From positions 248,001-312,000 of the forward strand of contig JAMSKV010000002.1 in the NCBI GenBank assembly GCA_024515975.1: DNA of 64,000 nt. The letters are read 5' to 3'. A model generated the notes under the pieces. It was not told the DNA's origin, ran no database searches, and saw only the letters and a list, made by a program, of their open reading frames with translations. The stretch is from Endosaccharibacter trunci. Its GTDB lineage: Bacteria; Pseudomonadota; Alphaproteobacteria; Acetobacterales; Acetobacteraceae. Within the stretch, counting starts at the first letter, position 1. Every line of letters begins with the position of its first letter. A program made the position numbers and the translations under genes. Below are positions 30,407-39,113 of this stretch, piece after piece.

Positions 30407-30798
30407 CACTCTCATTGCCGAGATTGGGTCGAGGGTTCGAACGCCTTCGCCAATTCGGACACCCTCAAGGAAATCACAGGATAGGAGCGGCCATTCCGGG
30501 CCATTCTGCTGATTGCACAAGCTTCCGCTGGAGAATGTAAGAACGGCCTAAGCAGCCTGGCGAAAACCTGGTGTGTCTCAGCGTGTCCTGCCTGCGGACG
30601 GTTCGTTGCTGCCCGACCATCCTTCTTACAGATCGTTTTCGGCAGCTTGCTTAGGTTACAGGAGGAGTTCCCAGCCAGTGATCGCTACGCGGCTCCTCGA
30701 TAGCGGGCGCTGTCTGCACGTTTGCCCTCTTCTCTGCCGTTACAAATAGGGTAGCCAGTTTCCAAATAGGGAAATCCCACGTAGGTGTGCTTGCACGG
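30407..30798. other. Gene-free junction between tRNA-Arg and the accessory region
   Basis: No supported gene. Two features stand out. At 30431-30452 GAGGGTTCGAAC...CGCCA resembles a degenerate copy of the T-arm and 3' end of the adjacent tRNA, as an old integration scar might. At 30743-30751 and 30763-30771 the 9-mer CAAATAGGG is repeated with a 20-bp period. GC drops relative to the flanking genes. Confidence 0.4.
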
Positions 30799-31695
30799 CT
30801 ATAGCGCCAGCGCCGTCTGCAGACGGGGCATGACGAAATCGATAAAGGCGCGCACCTTCAGCGGCACCAGTTCGTCGTGGCGATGGATGATCTGTACCGG
30901 CATTTCGGGCGGCGCGAACTCAGCCAGTACCTCCCGCAAAAGGCCCGAGCGGATGGCGGGGCGGACATGGTAGGAGAGGACGCGAATCAGCCCTATGCCC
31001 GCGATGCCGGCATCGATTGCAGAATCAATCGTGTCGAACGTGATGCGCGAGTGGATTGGGATCGCGCTGGCCCCGTCGGGTGACGGAAAGAGCCAATTGC
31101 CTTTCGGATCGAAGCCGTGGAAGCCCACGCAATCATGCGCCTCGAGATCAGCGAGCGCGCGGGGTTCACCGCGCCGTGCAAGATAGTCGGGACTTGCACA
31201 GACGACACGCCGAATGGCACCGATGCGCCGGGCGCGCCAGCGGCTGTCCGGCAGCGGGCCGACGCGGATCGCGATGTCGATGCCTTCGTCCTGCAGATCG
31301 AGATTACGGTCGTGAAAACGGCAGTTCAGCCTGACATCGACGAATTGCGCCATGAACTCGGCGATGATGGGCACGAGATGCATCCGCCCGAAGACCAAGG
31401 GCGCTGTCACCGTCAGTTCGCCGCGCGGGCTTTGGTACTCGCCCGCTGCATTGCGCTCCGCCTCGCCGATCTGCTCCAGCACCTTGCGGCAGACCAGCAC
31501 ATAGGGAGCGCCGGCATCCGTTAGCGTTACTTTCCGCGTCGTGCGCTGCAGCAGCTGGGTGCGCAGGTGTGCCTCCAACTCAGCGACCCGACGGCTCACC
31601 GTCGTCACCGGCACGCGCAGCTTCCGGGAGGCTGCGGAGAAGCTGCCGGTTTCGACCACGGAGAGCAGCGTCGCCATTGCATCCAGCCGATCCAT
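30799..31695 (-). CDS. LysR-family transcriptional regulator
   Basis: 298 residues from ATG 31695. The N-terminal winged helix-turn-helix is MDRLDAMATLLSVVETGSFSAASRKL...VSRRVAELEAHL, followed by the linker helix and a type-2 periplasmic-binding-like effector domain from about residue 90 to 290 (GELTVTAPLVFGRMHLVPIIAEF). It belongs to the CrgA/DhcR-like branch with the MDRLDAM start. It is transcribed divergently from the SDR gene at 31800 and probably controls it, possibly with the following hydrolase and NmrA genes. The longer frame to 31800 lies in the shared promoter region and was not used. Confidence 0.92.
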   Translation of the reverse strand: MDRLDAMATLLSVVETGSFSAASRKLRVPVTTVSRRVAELEAHLRTQLLQRTTRKVTLTDAGAPYVLVCRKVLEQIGEAERNAAGEYQSPRGELTVTAPLVFGRMHLVPIIAEFMAQFVDVRLNCRFHDRNLDLQDEGIDIAIRVGPLPDSRWRARRIGAIRRVVCASPDYLARRGEPRALADLEAHDCVGFHGFDPKGNWLFPSPDGASAIPIHSRITFDTIDSAIDAGIAGIGLIRVLSYHVRPAIRSGLLREVLAEFAPPEMPVQIIHRHDELVPLKVRAFIDFVMPRLQTALAL

Positions 31696-31799
31696 GATTG
31701 TGCCATTCTGCAGGAAATTGATCGCCAACCTTAGCTGATTATCGCGCTCCGCAGGAGAGTCTATTTCCCTTTCACCGACACGTCGAAAGGAAACAGACA
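31696..31799. promoter_or_regulatory. LysR-SDR divergent promoter region
   Basis: 104 bp between two divergent starts. An AGGAAAC ribosome site precedes the SDR. The geometry is that of a LysR regulator and its target, but I could not define a convincing T-N11-A operator or -10/-35 pair by eye. Confidence 0.4.
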
Positions 31800-32588
31800 A
31801 TGAATAGCTCCACTCGCCAAGCTGCGCTGATCACCGGAGGCTCTAGCGGCATCGGCGCCATCTATGCCGATCGCCTTGCTGGCCGAGGCTATGATCTCGT
31901 TCTGGTGGGCCGGGACGCAGACCGTCTGACCGCAGTGGCCGAAGCCGCCACCCGCCATGGTGTTGCCGTCGAGACGATCCGCGCCGATCTGACCAAGGTG
32001 GCTGACCTGCGCCGCGTTGAAGAGCGGCTGCGCACGGACGGTGCCATCACCGTGCTGGTCAACAACGCCGGCATTGGCGCCGCCCCAGGGCTCGCCGATG
32101 CCGATGTCGATGCACTGGAACAGATGATCCAGGTGAACGTGACGGCGCCGACCCGCCTCGCCGTGGCCGCCGCCCACGCTTTTTCAGCCGCGGGGCGGGG
32201 CACGATCATTAACATCTCCTCGGCGCTCGCCCTCGCACCGGAGCTTTTCAGCGGCGCTTATAGCGGCACCAAGGCCTATATCCTGAACCTCTCGATCTCG
32301 ATGCGACAGGAACTGGCGCCGCGCGGCGTGCAGGTGCAGGCCGTGCTGCCCGGCGCTACGCGCACCGCTTTCTGGGGCCCGGCCGGCGACCATCTGCCGG
32401 CGGCTATGGTGATGGATGCGGAGGAACTGGTGGACGCGGCGCTGGCCGGTCTGGATGCCGGAGAAGACGTGACCATCCCGTCGCTGCCCGACCGCGCGGA
32501 TTGGGATGCTTTCAATGCAGCGCGCGGTCGCCTTGGCCCCAATCTCTCCCGCCAGCATGCCGCCGCTCGCTACGGCCGGGCCGCATAG
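31800..32588 (+). CDS. SDR-family NAD(P)-dependent oxidoreductase
   Basis: 262 residues. The cofactor loop is GGSSGIGAIYADRL, the NNAG motif is VLVNNAGIGAAPG, and the catalytic Tyr-x3-Lys is in YSGTKAYILN. This is a classical short-chain dehydrogenase; the sequence resembles the DltE/YqjQ group that reduces small carbonyls. The basic Arg following the second strand (DLVLVGRDADR) favours NADP(H), an inference. It is divergent from a LysR gene and followed by a hydrolase after 82 bp. The substrate is unknown. Confidence 0.9.
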   Translation: MNSSTRQAALITGGSSGIGAIYADRLAGRGYDLVLVGRDADRLTAVAEAATRHGVAVETIRADLTKVADLRRVEERLRTDGAITVLVNNAGIGAAPGLADADVDALEQMIQVNVTAPTRLAVAAAHAFSAAGRGTIINISSALALAPELFSGAYSGTKAYILNLSISMRQELAPRGVQVQAVLPGATRTAFWGPAGDHLPAAMVMDAEELVDAALAGLDAGEDVTIPSLPDRADWDAFNAARGRLGPNLSRQHAAARYGRAA

Positions 32589-32670
32589 GCTCGAAGCGCT
32601 ACACCCGAGAAATCGAACCACGCGGCGAAGGCCTGAGACGGCCTCCCGCGGCGGATGATGGAGATAACGA

Positions 32671-33534
32671 ATGACCAATTTCATCGAACATCGTGTGCCG
32701 ACCCCCGGTGGCGATGTCTATGTCCGCGACTATGCCGGCAACGGCCCTGCCTTCGTGATGCTGCACGGCTTCCCGGACAATGGGCACATCTATGACGACC
32801 TGATCCCCCATCTCGTTGCGGGCGGCCGGCGGGCCATCACCATCGACTTCCTTGGCTTCGGTGCATCCGACAAGCCGGAGGGCGCGCATTACAGCTTCGC
32901 TCAGCAACGCGGCGACGTCGAAGCCGTGCTCGATACCCTGCAGCTCGACAAGGTCGTGTTGGTTGGTCACGACGCCGGCGGCCCGGCGGCTCTCAATCTG
33001 GCCTTGGCACATCCCGACCGCGTCGCCTCCGTCGTGCTGATGAACGTCTTCTATGGCGAGGCGCCGGGCCTTCTCGTGCCGGAGCTGATCGAGCTCTTCT
33101 CGCACAAGCCCTTGCAGGCCTTAGCGCAGCATTTCCTGGCGAGCCCGCAGCAATTCGCCTGGCTCATCGAATTCCAGCGCCAGCTGCTGCTGGGCGATGC
33201 GAACGAATCCGGGAAGATTCGCTACAATGAACTGCTCGGGCCGCTGATCGACGCCAACTTCCGTCAGCAACCGAGCGCCGCCATGGCCTTCGCTCACATG
33301 ACCAGCCAGCTGAAGGACGAGGTTGCGGCCAATACCGGCCGCATCGTGGCACTGCGCCGCTCGGCCGTGCCGGTGCAGCTCATCTGGGGCCGCAACGACC
33401 CCTATCTGCACCTATCCACCGCGGCTTTCCTGCAAGCGCAGCTGCGCAATGCGTCGCTGCACGCGCTCGATGCCGGCCACTGGCCGCAGATCGACGCGGC
33501 CGAAGACTGCGCGCGCATCATGCTCGCCGCCTAA
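32671..33534 (+). CDS. Alpha/beta hydrolase with Asp nucleophile (epoxide-hydrolase/dehalogenase-like)
   Basis: 287 residues. The HGFPDNGHIYDDL oxyanion-loop region is followed by a nucleophile elbow GHDAGG in which Asp101 takes the place of Ser, then an acid in WGRNDPYL and His in DAGHWPQID. An Asp nucleophile is characteristic of epoxide hydrolases and haloalkane/fluoroacetate dehalogenases, so hydrolysis goes through an alkyl-enzyme ester. It lies between an SDR and an NmrA protein in a short same-strand group. Which C-O or C-halogen bond is cleaved cannot be deduced. Confidence 0.87.
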   Translation: MTNFIEHRVPTPGGDVYVRDYAGNGPAFVMLHGFPDNGHIYDDLIPHLVAGGRRAITIDFLGFGASDKPEGAHYSFAQQRGDVEAVLDTLQLDKVVLVGHDAGGPAALNLALAHPDRVASVVLMNVFYGEAPGLLVPELIELFSHKPLQALAQHFLASPQQFAWLIEFQRQLLLGDANESGKIRYNELLGPLIDANFRQQPSAAMAFAHMTSQLKDEVAANTGRIVALRRSAVPVQLIWGRNDPYLHLSTAAFLQAQLRNASLHALDAGHWPQIDAAEDCARIMLAA

Positions 33535-33669
33535 CCCTGAAGACCGCCCCGGCCCGAGCGCCCAGGAATGGAGCTCGTGGCAGACCGATCGACGAATGAA
33601 CTGCCCGCCGTTGGCGCTGAGGCCATGCATCGCGGCCGCCCCGATCACGGCATCAAAGGAAATGCTTAG

Positions 33670-34551
33670 ATGACAAAGACGATTCTCATCACCGGAGCGA
33701 CCGGCAATACCGGCGGCGCTGCAATCGATGACCTGCTGGAGCGCGGCCACACCGGCATCCGCGCGATGCTTCGGACAGATGACAACCGGGCCGCGGCCTT
33801 GCGGGATCGCGGAGTCGAGACAGTCTTCGGCGACTTGTTGGATCTCACCTCCATACGCGCTGCCCTGAAGGGCATCGAGGCTGCCTATTTCGTCTATCCC
33901 ATTGCACCCGGGCTGATCCAGGCGACCGCCTATTTCGCCCAGGCCGCGAAGGAAGCGGGCGTGAAGGCGATCGTGAACATGTCGCAGAAATCGGCGCGGT
34001 CCGATGCTGCGAGCCATGCCGCTCAGGATCATTGGATCGGCGAGCGTGTTTTCGACTGGTCGGGGGTGCCCGTCACGCATCTCCGGCCGACCTTCTTCGC
34101 CGAATGGCTCCTCTACCCCTTCCAGATCCCGTTGATCAAACGCGGCATCTTGCGGACGCCTTTCGGACACAACAAGCACGCGCCGATCGCGGCCGTGGAT
34201 CAGGGCCGTGTCATTGCGGCCATTCTGGCCGACCCTGCACCGCATAGCGGTAAAACATACCCGCTCTACGGACCGGTCGAACTGACACAGGCACAGGTTG
34301 CCGAAATCCTGTCCAAGACACTGGGTCGACCGATCGCGTTCGAACCTGTTTCCCTCGAAACGTTCCGCACCGAAATCGAGACGCATCTCAAGCGCCCCTT
34401 CCTCGCGCAGCATCTCTACGAAGTTGCGCGTGACCACGGCACCGGCATCTTCGCCGGCACGAATGATGTCGTCGAAAGGCTCACCGGACGGCCGCCGATG
34501 TCGATCGAGGCTTTTGTCGCGGCGAACAGAGCGGCCTTCGCTGAGAGATAG
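33670..34551 (+). CDS. NmrA-like NAD(P)-binding protein
   Basis: 293 residues. The N-terminus TILITGATGNTGGAAIDDLL is the atypical glycine motif of NmrA/HSCARG-type extended SDRs, and the active-site Tyr-x3-Lys is lacking. DQGRVIAAILADP and the C-terminal small domain are also family features. Members sense NADP(H) redox state or act as quinone reductases (QOR2). It follows the hydrolase by 135 bp and precedes a small exported protein by 104 bp. A redox-sensing or quinone-reducing role is possible but undecided. Confidence 0.87.
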   Translation: MTKTILITGATGNTGGAAIDDLLERGHTGIRAMLRTDDNRAAALRDRGVETVFGDLLDLTSIRAALKGIEAAYFVYPIAPGLIQATAYFAQAAKEAGVKAIVNMSQKSARSDAASHAAQDHWIGERVFDWSGVPVTHLRPTFFAEWLLYPFQIPLIKRGILRTPFGHNKHAPIAAVDQGRVIAAILADPAPHSGKTYPLYGPVELTQAQVAEILSKTLGRPIAFEPVSLETFRTEIETHLKRPFLAQHLYEVARDHGTGIFAGTNDVVERLTGRPPMSIEAFVAANRAAFAER

Positions 34552-34655
34552 AAGATTCTGACGGCTTGCGAAGGCCGCGCCCGCATTCCGCGCGAGCCTA
34601 ACCCTGAACTTCGCCCCGGCCGTACAAGACCGGGTGCGCCAAAAGGAGAATTCTC

Positions 34656-35060
34656 ATGACCCGCTTGCTTTCTGCGACGCTTGCCGCCGGTCTCGCGGCG
34701 ACCGTCGCCGCCGGTTCGGCCCAGGCTGACACCCCGTCCTTCCCAAAACCCGTGACCCATATTCTCGCGATCGGTACCCTGACCCCAGGTACGACGATTG
34801 CCGAGGTCCGCGCCATTCTGCCGACCGAAGTGCGCGAGACGGTGAAGCTCTATCTCGCCGGTAAGATCGACCGGTGGTTCTCGCTCGCCGACCGCAACGG
34901 GGTGGTGTTCCTCCTCAACGTGACGGACCCCAAGGAAGCCCATGCGATGCTGGAAGCGCTGCCGTTGGGGCAAGCGCATCTGATGCGGTTCGAACTGCTA
35001 CCGCTCGCCCCGCTGGCACCTCTGCGGCAGCTGCCCGGCGTGGGGGCCGGCTCCCCCTGA
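34656..35060 (+). CDS. Exported small protein, muconolactone-isomerase/YciI-like
   Basis: 134 residues. A signal peptide ends near AGSAQA (about residue 24). The remainder (THILAIGTLTPGTT...WFSLADRNGVVFLLNVTDPKEAHAMLEALPL) resembles the dimeric alpha/beta-barrel fold of muconolactone isomerase and YciI-like proteins. A catalytic role is not evident. AAAGGAGAA precedes the ATG. It sits between the NmrA gene and the Blh fusion. Proteins of this sort are often adjacent to oxidoreductases in soil alphaproteobacteria, but their function is unknown to me. Confidence 0.7.
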   Translation: MTRLLSATLAAGLAATVAAGSAQADTPSFPKPVTHILAIGTLTPGTTIAEVRAILPTEVRETVKLYLAGKIDRWFSLADRNGVVFLLNVTDPKEAHAMLEALPLGQAHLMRFELLPLAPLAPLRQLPGVGAGSP

Positions 35061-35126
35061 CGCTTGACGCTCGAACACTTATGGCGGCGATCGATTGATG
35101 CTCGGCCGCCTTCTCAGGAGGGTAAC

Positions 35127-36449
35127 ATGACCGACACTGTATCGCCGCGTTCCTCCGCGACGCAGATTTCCGACAAACTCTTCATCGCGCCTCAACCAGG
35201 TCTCGACGCCTTTCCCGATCTGGCGGCGGCCGGGTTCAAGAGTGTCATCAGCAACCGGCCAGGTGGGGAACAGCCGGACCAGCCGATCCTTGCGGCTGAG
35301 CAGCGGGCGGCAGAAGCGGGAGGCATGGAATTTCACTTCATCCCAGTGACAGCCGCGACGATCACCGAAGCCGATGTGCGGTCCTTCCAGAAGGCTGTGG
35401 CCGAGAGCCCCGGCCCAGTCTTCGCGCATTGCCGAAGCGGCATCCGCTCCGCGAGCCTGCATGCCATCGGCGAGGTGCTGGACGGGCGCCTGGCCCGCGA
35501 GGATTTGCCCGCGCTCGGCGGCAAATGGGGCGTCGATCTTTCCGTTGCCGCCAAATGGCTGGCGCGCGACGCGGAACGGCGGCCAAGTGTCAAAGGCTTC
35601 TTCGATCCGCGCACGTTCAGTGTCCAATATGTCGTGTCGGATCCCGCGACAGGTCAATGCGCGATCATCGATCCGGTCCTGGATTTCGATGAGAAATCGG
35701 GCTCCGTTGCCACGATGAACGCCGATGCCATTCTGCGCTACGTGGCAGACGAAAAGCTGACGGTGCAGTGGATTCTCGACACCCATCCGCACGCCGACCA
35801 TTTCTCGGCGGCCCACTATCTACACGAGAAGACCGGTGCGCCGACCGCGATCGGCGCCCATGTGGCCGACGTCCAGCGCCTATGGCAGTCCATCTATCAC
35901 TGGCCCGAACTGAAGACCGACGGGTCGCAGTGGGATCATCTGTTCGCGGACGGCGAGCATTTCACTATCGGCTCGCTCGACGCGCGTGTTCTCTTTTCGC
36001 CAGGACATACGCTGGCGTCGATTACCTACATAATCGGCGACGCCGCCTTTGTACATGACACGCTCTTCATGCCCGACTCGGGCACGGCACGCGCCGACTT
36101 TCCGGGTGGCGATGCCGGGCAACTCTGGGATTCGCTGCAGGCAGTCCTGGCCCTACCGGAAGAGACGCGGGTCTTTACCGGCCATGACTATCAGCCTGAG
36201 GGACGCGCGCCCCGCTGGGAGAGCATGATCGCGGAGCAAAAGACGCGAAATATCCACCTTGCGGGAGTGAGCAAGGCGGCGTTCGTCGCCGCCCGCGAAG
36301 CGCGGGACCGGAGCCTGCCGATGCCGAAACTCATCCTGGCCGCTCTGCAGGTCAACATCCGTGGCGGCCGGCTTCCGGAACCGGAGAGTGACGGGCGCCG
36401 CTATCTCAAGATTCCAATCGGTGCTTTGGCGGACGCGGCTTGGGAGTAG
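35127..36449 (+). CDS. blh: Bifunctional sulfurtransferase/persulfide dioxygenase-like fusion (Blh type)
   Basis: 440 residues from ATG 35127 (AGGAGGG just upstream). Residues 1 to about 115 form the DUF442/TIGR01244 domain with the rhodanese-like loop CRSGIRS (Cys102). From about residue 155 a metallo-beta-lactamase domain of the ETHE1 type follows: DTHPHADHFSAA (His220, His222, Asp224, His225), FSPGHTLAS, DTLFMPDSGTARADFPGG and FTGHDY. The fusion matches Blh, known for oxidising persulfides in sulfide detoxification and often controlled by the BigR repressor. No bigR or sulfide:quinone reductase gene lies beside it here, so this copy seems detached from its usual operon. Confidence 0.9.
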   Translation: MTDTVSPRSSATQISDKLFIAPQPGLDAFPDLAAAGFKSVISNRPGGEQPDQPILAAEQRAAEAGGMEFHFIPVTAATITEADVRSFQKAVAESPGPVFAHCRSGIRSASLHAIGEVLDGRLAREDLPALGGKWGVDLSVAAKWLARDAERRPSVKGFFDPRTFSVQYVVSDPATGQCAIIDPVLDFDEKSGSVATMNADAILRYVADEKLTVQWILDTHPHADHFSAAHYLHEKTGAPTAIGAHVADVQRLWQSIYHWPELKTDGSQWDHLFADGEHFTIGSLDARVLFSPGHTLASITYIIGDAAFVHDTLFMPDSGTARADFPGGDAGQLWDSLQAVLALPEETRVFTGHDYQPEGRAPRWESMIAEQKTRNIHLAGVSKAAFVAAREARDRSLPMPKLILAALQVNIRGGRLPEPESDGRRYLKIPIGALADAAWE

Positions 36450-36776
36450 CAACCGGCGGTGGCGTCTGCCCGGGCGCGAAAACGCTCTGGATAACCTTGG
36501 CGGTCGCACGCATGACGATGTCGTCTCCTACTGCGAACGCCACATGTGCCCAGACTATGCCCGACAGACGTGACTCTCGCGGATCTGGGAGAAAGCCATC
36601 GTAACACAGCGTGCCGTGAGCAGTTGCGGGGGGCCACAACACCCGATTCTTGCGATTGATCGAGCGCGCTGTTCGTCGGCTAACGGCGTGAGCCATGCCG
36701 TAATCTGCTAGATTGATGCCAATCTGGCCGACTCCATCGGCCGACGAGGTCGCTGCGCTCACTATAGGCAGCTAGG
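36450..36776. other. Gene-poor stretch between blh and an IS remnant
   Basis: No secure gene. A minus-strand frame from a GTG at 36762 to 36406 (118 codons, ending in a Pro-rich KPRPPKH tail) is the best open frame, but it overlaps the end of blh antisense, has no clear ribosome site and has no family I recognise. It may be a remnant of a gene cut by the IS to its right. Confidence 0.3.
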
Positions 36777-37429
36777 TTCAGGGCTCTGTATCACGGCCAG
36801 AAGGTGACGGCGGCTGCGATGCAGATGGCCGATAAGAAGGTGAAAGCGCACCGGTCGTGGTGAATGGGCGGCTATCGCAGCCGCCGTCAGCAATAAGGTG
36901 CTGGGCCGGAGGCAAAACGGACAGCAGCAGGGCTGCTCTCATGCGGTCGTTCATCTGTCTCTCCGACAACAGCACGGCTATCGATCGATGCAGGCGTCGA
37001 TCCCTGTCCGTCGCAAACGGCGTGCAATTTGGAGGTCAGGCCGACGCCAGTGCGGCCGATGTGTTGGGGAACGGCGCCGTTTTGAACAGGCTGGGCGCGG
37101 TGCGGTTGAGGTGGATGCAGTCGATCGTCAGCTGCTCGGGCACGCCGGACTGGGCGCCCAGAGCAGCAAAGACGTGTCCGAACACGCCCAGGCGGCTCCA
37201 GCGCACGAAGCGGTTGTAGAGAGTCTTGGTCGATCCGTAACCGGATGAGGCGTTCTTCCAGTGCAGGCCGCAGCGGATCACGTAGATGATGCCGCTGACC
37301 ACCCGCCGGTCATCAAGCCGAACGGCGTGGCTTGTTCGGCAGCAGCGGCTGGATGATCGACCATTCGAAGTCCATCAACTCATACCGGTGTGGCGTCATC
37401 GTCCAAACTCCTTGGAGGAGTCTGAATCA
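36777..37429 (-). mobile_element. Degenerate IS5-family (IS1031-like) element
   Basis: On the minus strand the transposase begins at 37399 (MTPHRYELMDFEWSIIQPLLP) and reads into HWKNASSGYGSTKTLYNRFVRW in another frame, because of a frameshift near 37320. A later part contains LTIDCIHLNRTAPS and HLIADGGCDS, and the C-terminal tail (HHDRCAFTFLSAICIAA...) ends at 36791. Roughly 200 bp or more of the middle-to-3' part are missing. Weak terminal repeats are visible: TTCAGGGCTC (36777-36786) against GAGTCTGAA (37418-37426). The element is dead; its presence marks the surrounding DNA as accessory. Confidence 0.8.
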
Positions 37430-37529
37430 GAAGCAAGCCGCAAGCGGGATCCGCTTCACGAGTTTATAACCCAGGTGGCACGATCGACCGTTTCTAGAAG
37501 TACATAATACCCTGCCTAAAAGATGACGT

Positions 37530-38501
37530 TCAGCGTTCTTCTGCAAAGACGCCTCGGCCGAAAGAAAAGTTCAGAACCGGATTGATAGCGTTCCAGTTCA
37601 CGCTAGCGTGCGTATCGTCCTGGAAGATACGAAAGAATTCGTCATTCGGGCGGGATCGAAACAACGGCGCGAGGGCGCTGTGCATGTCCCTGGCATTATC
37701 GACCATCCGGGCGTGGCTGAGTTCCCCGGCCCAGATGTCATGCAACTCTCCGGGAAAATAGTTCACAGACGGATCCTGCTCATACTTACCTACGCCTATG
37801 AAGAGTCGTGGATGCAGACCTTTAAGTGCGACATTGCGCTCGAACGCGGCCACCCTACCGAACGCCTCGCGATCCGCAAACCAGAGGGACGGGCTGGTAG
37901 CAAGATAAGTCTCGAACGCCTCTGGATGCGCGAGCATCGTACGAACCACGAAGAGCCCGGCGAGCGACCAGCCAAAGATTGCCTTTCGATGCTGATCAAT
38001 GGGGGCAAAAGCCGCAACCGTCGGTTCAATTTCCGCCTGGATAACGCGCAGGAACTCCTCCCCGCCGCCAGTCTTTGACTGCGGGGTAAATTCCTTCATG
38101 ATCGTCCTATCGCGCAGCGGCAGCCTGACATACGTGCAGTCGAGAGTTCGTATAGCGCTGTTCGGCCCCTCACCGTCCTCGATTCCTACCACAATGGCTT
38201 CGTCAAGCTCGCCCGCGAGGGCGCGTCGCCTCATCGCGCCGGCAAAGGTTCCGAAGAAGATGTTCCCGTCGAGAACGTATATAACAGGATATCCCGCTGA
38301 AGGCGGAGGGCCGGCGGGAATCGACATTTGAATTCGATACGACTCTCCGTTGATCTTCGAGTGCAAATCGAATTGACGAGTGTAGTCGAGCGTTGCGCCG
38401 ACTGCTATCGGCTTGATCTGTTGTGCTGGCGCCGGGCCCGATAAGAGCACGACAGGCGCGGCTGCAGCCGCAAGCATAGCTATACGAATGAACCTAGCCA
38501 T
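37530..38501 (-). CDS. Exported esterase (EsteraseD/IroE-like alpha/beta hydrolase)
   Basis: 323 residues. A signal peptide is likely (cut near APAQ, residue 27). YPVIYVLDGNIFF is the strand/loop that begins the esterase-D fold, Ser179 is in the elbow GWSLAGLFV, and His is in DDTHASV near the C-terminus. The family includes feruloyl esterases, S-formylglutathione hydrolases and the IroE siderophore esterase; the periplasmic form is closest to the last. The gene is alone on the minus strand between an IS remnant and a broken DUF302 gene. GC is lower than the core genes. The substrate is unknown. Confidence 0.85.
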   Translation of the reverse strand: MARFIRIAMLAAAAAPVVLLSGPAPAQQIKPIAVGATLDYTRQFDLHSKINGESYRIQMSIPAGPPPSAGYPVIYVLDGNIFFGTFAGAMRRRALAGELDEAIVVGIEDGEGPNSAIRTLDCTYVRLPLRDRTIMKEFTPQSKTGGGEEFLRVIQAEIEPTVAAFAPIDQHRKAIFGWSLAGLFVVRTMLAHPEAFETYLATSPSLWFADREAFGRVAAFERNVALKGLHPRLFIGVGKYEQDPSVNYFPGELHDIWAGELSHARMVDNARDMHSALAPLFRSRPNDEFFRIFQDDTHASVNWNAINPVLNFSFGRGVFAEER

Positions 38502-38557
38502 CTAATGCCTCAATGCTCAGACTCGGAGACCGGAGCGGGTAAGGCCCGGTCTTGAGC

Positions 38558-39025
38558 TCATGCCGCCGCATCTACCCCGCTGATGTGGATCGCAAGTTCG
38601 ATCAGCTTCGCATCCAGTTTCGCCGCTGCGGCCGCGGTTTCCGGCGAAAGGTCATCCATGAGAGTGGAGGAAGGTCGTAAGAGACCGTGGTTCGGCCGTC
38701 TTCGCCGCTCCTTATGTAGATATGTGTCGGAACGTTCAGCCCGACCTGCGGGTCTCGCCCTAACATTGTTATCGCGACCAAAGGATTGCCGATGATCGCC
38801 AACGGCGCTCGAGAGGGGCAATCGTAGAACCGCGTCAGCCAGTCGCCGTGATCGAGGACCAGCCCGGCGCGCAAATTCGGCGATAAATTCGGCTTGCGTA
38901 TCCGAACCCGCAACGAGCTCCTTTATTCCGGCCTCGGCGTTCTCCGTCGCAGCGTAGAAGGCCTCTACGACGTCGTCATATGTCCTCTCGGTGACATGCT
39001 CACGATGCTGCACCTGAATCATCAT
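38558..39025 (-). pseudogene. DUF302-domain protein, two frameshifts
   Basis: The N-terminal part (MMIQVQHREHVTERTYDDVVEAFYAATE to FIAEFARRAG) and the C-terminal part (STLMDDLSPETAAAAAKLDAKLIELA) are in one frame, while the conserved middle (LVLDHGDWLTRFYDC...PLVAITMLGRDPQVGLNVPTHIYIR) is in another frame between about 38855 and 38662. Joining the three pieces gives a normal DUF302 protein of about 155 residues. Two indels of opposite sign would restore the frame. Either the gene is inactivated or the assembly has two errors. DUF302 function is not established. Confidence 0.75.
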
Positions 39026-39113
39026 ATTCTTATCTCCGCTATCGTGCCTCTTCTTGCCTAAAAATCCCATTGACCAGACCAGTTGCTGTACATTGCTCTC
39101 GCGCGATCGTGCG

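Noticed and set aside
36406..36762. 118-codon minus-strand GTG frame near the IS remnant
   Set aside because: Overlaps the end of blh antisense, has no ribosome site or known family; kept only as a comment on the gene-poor stretch.
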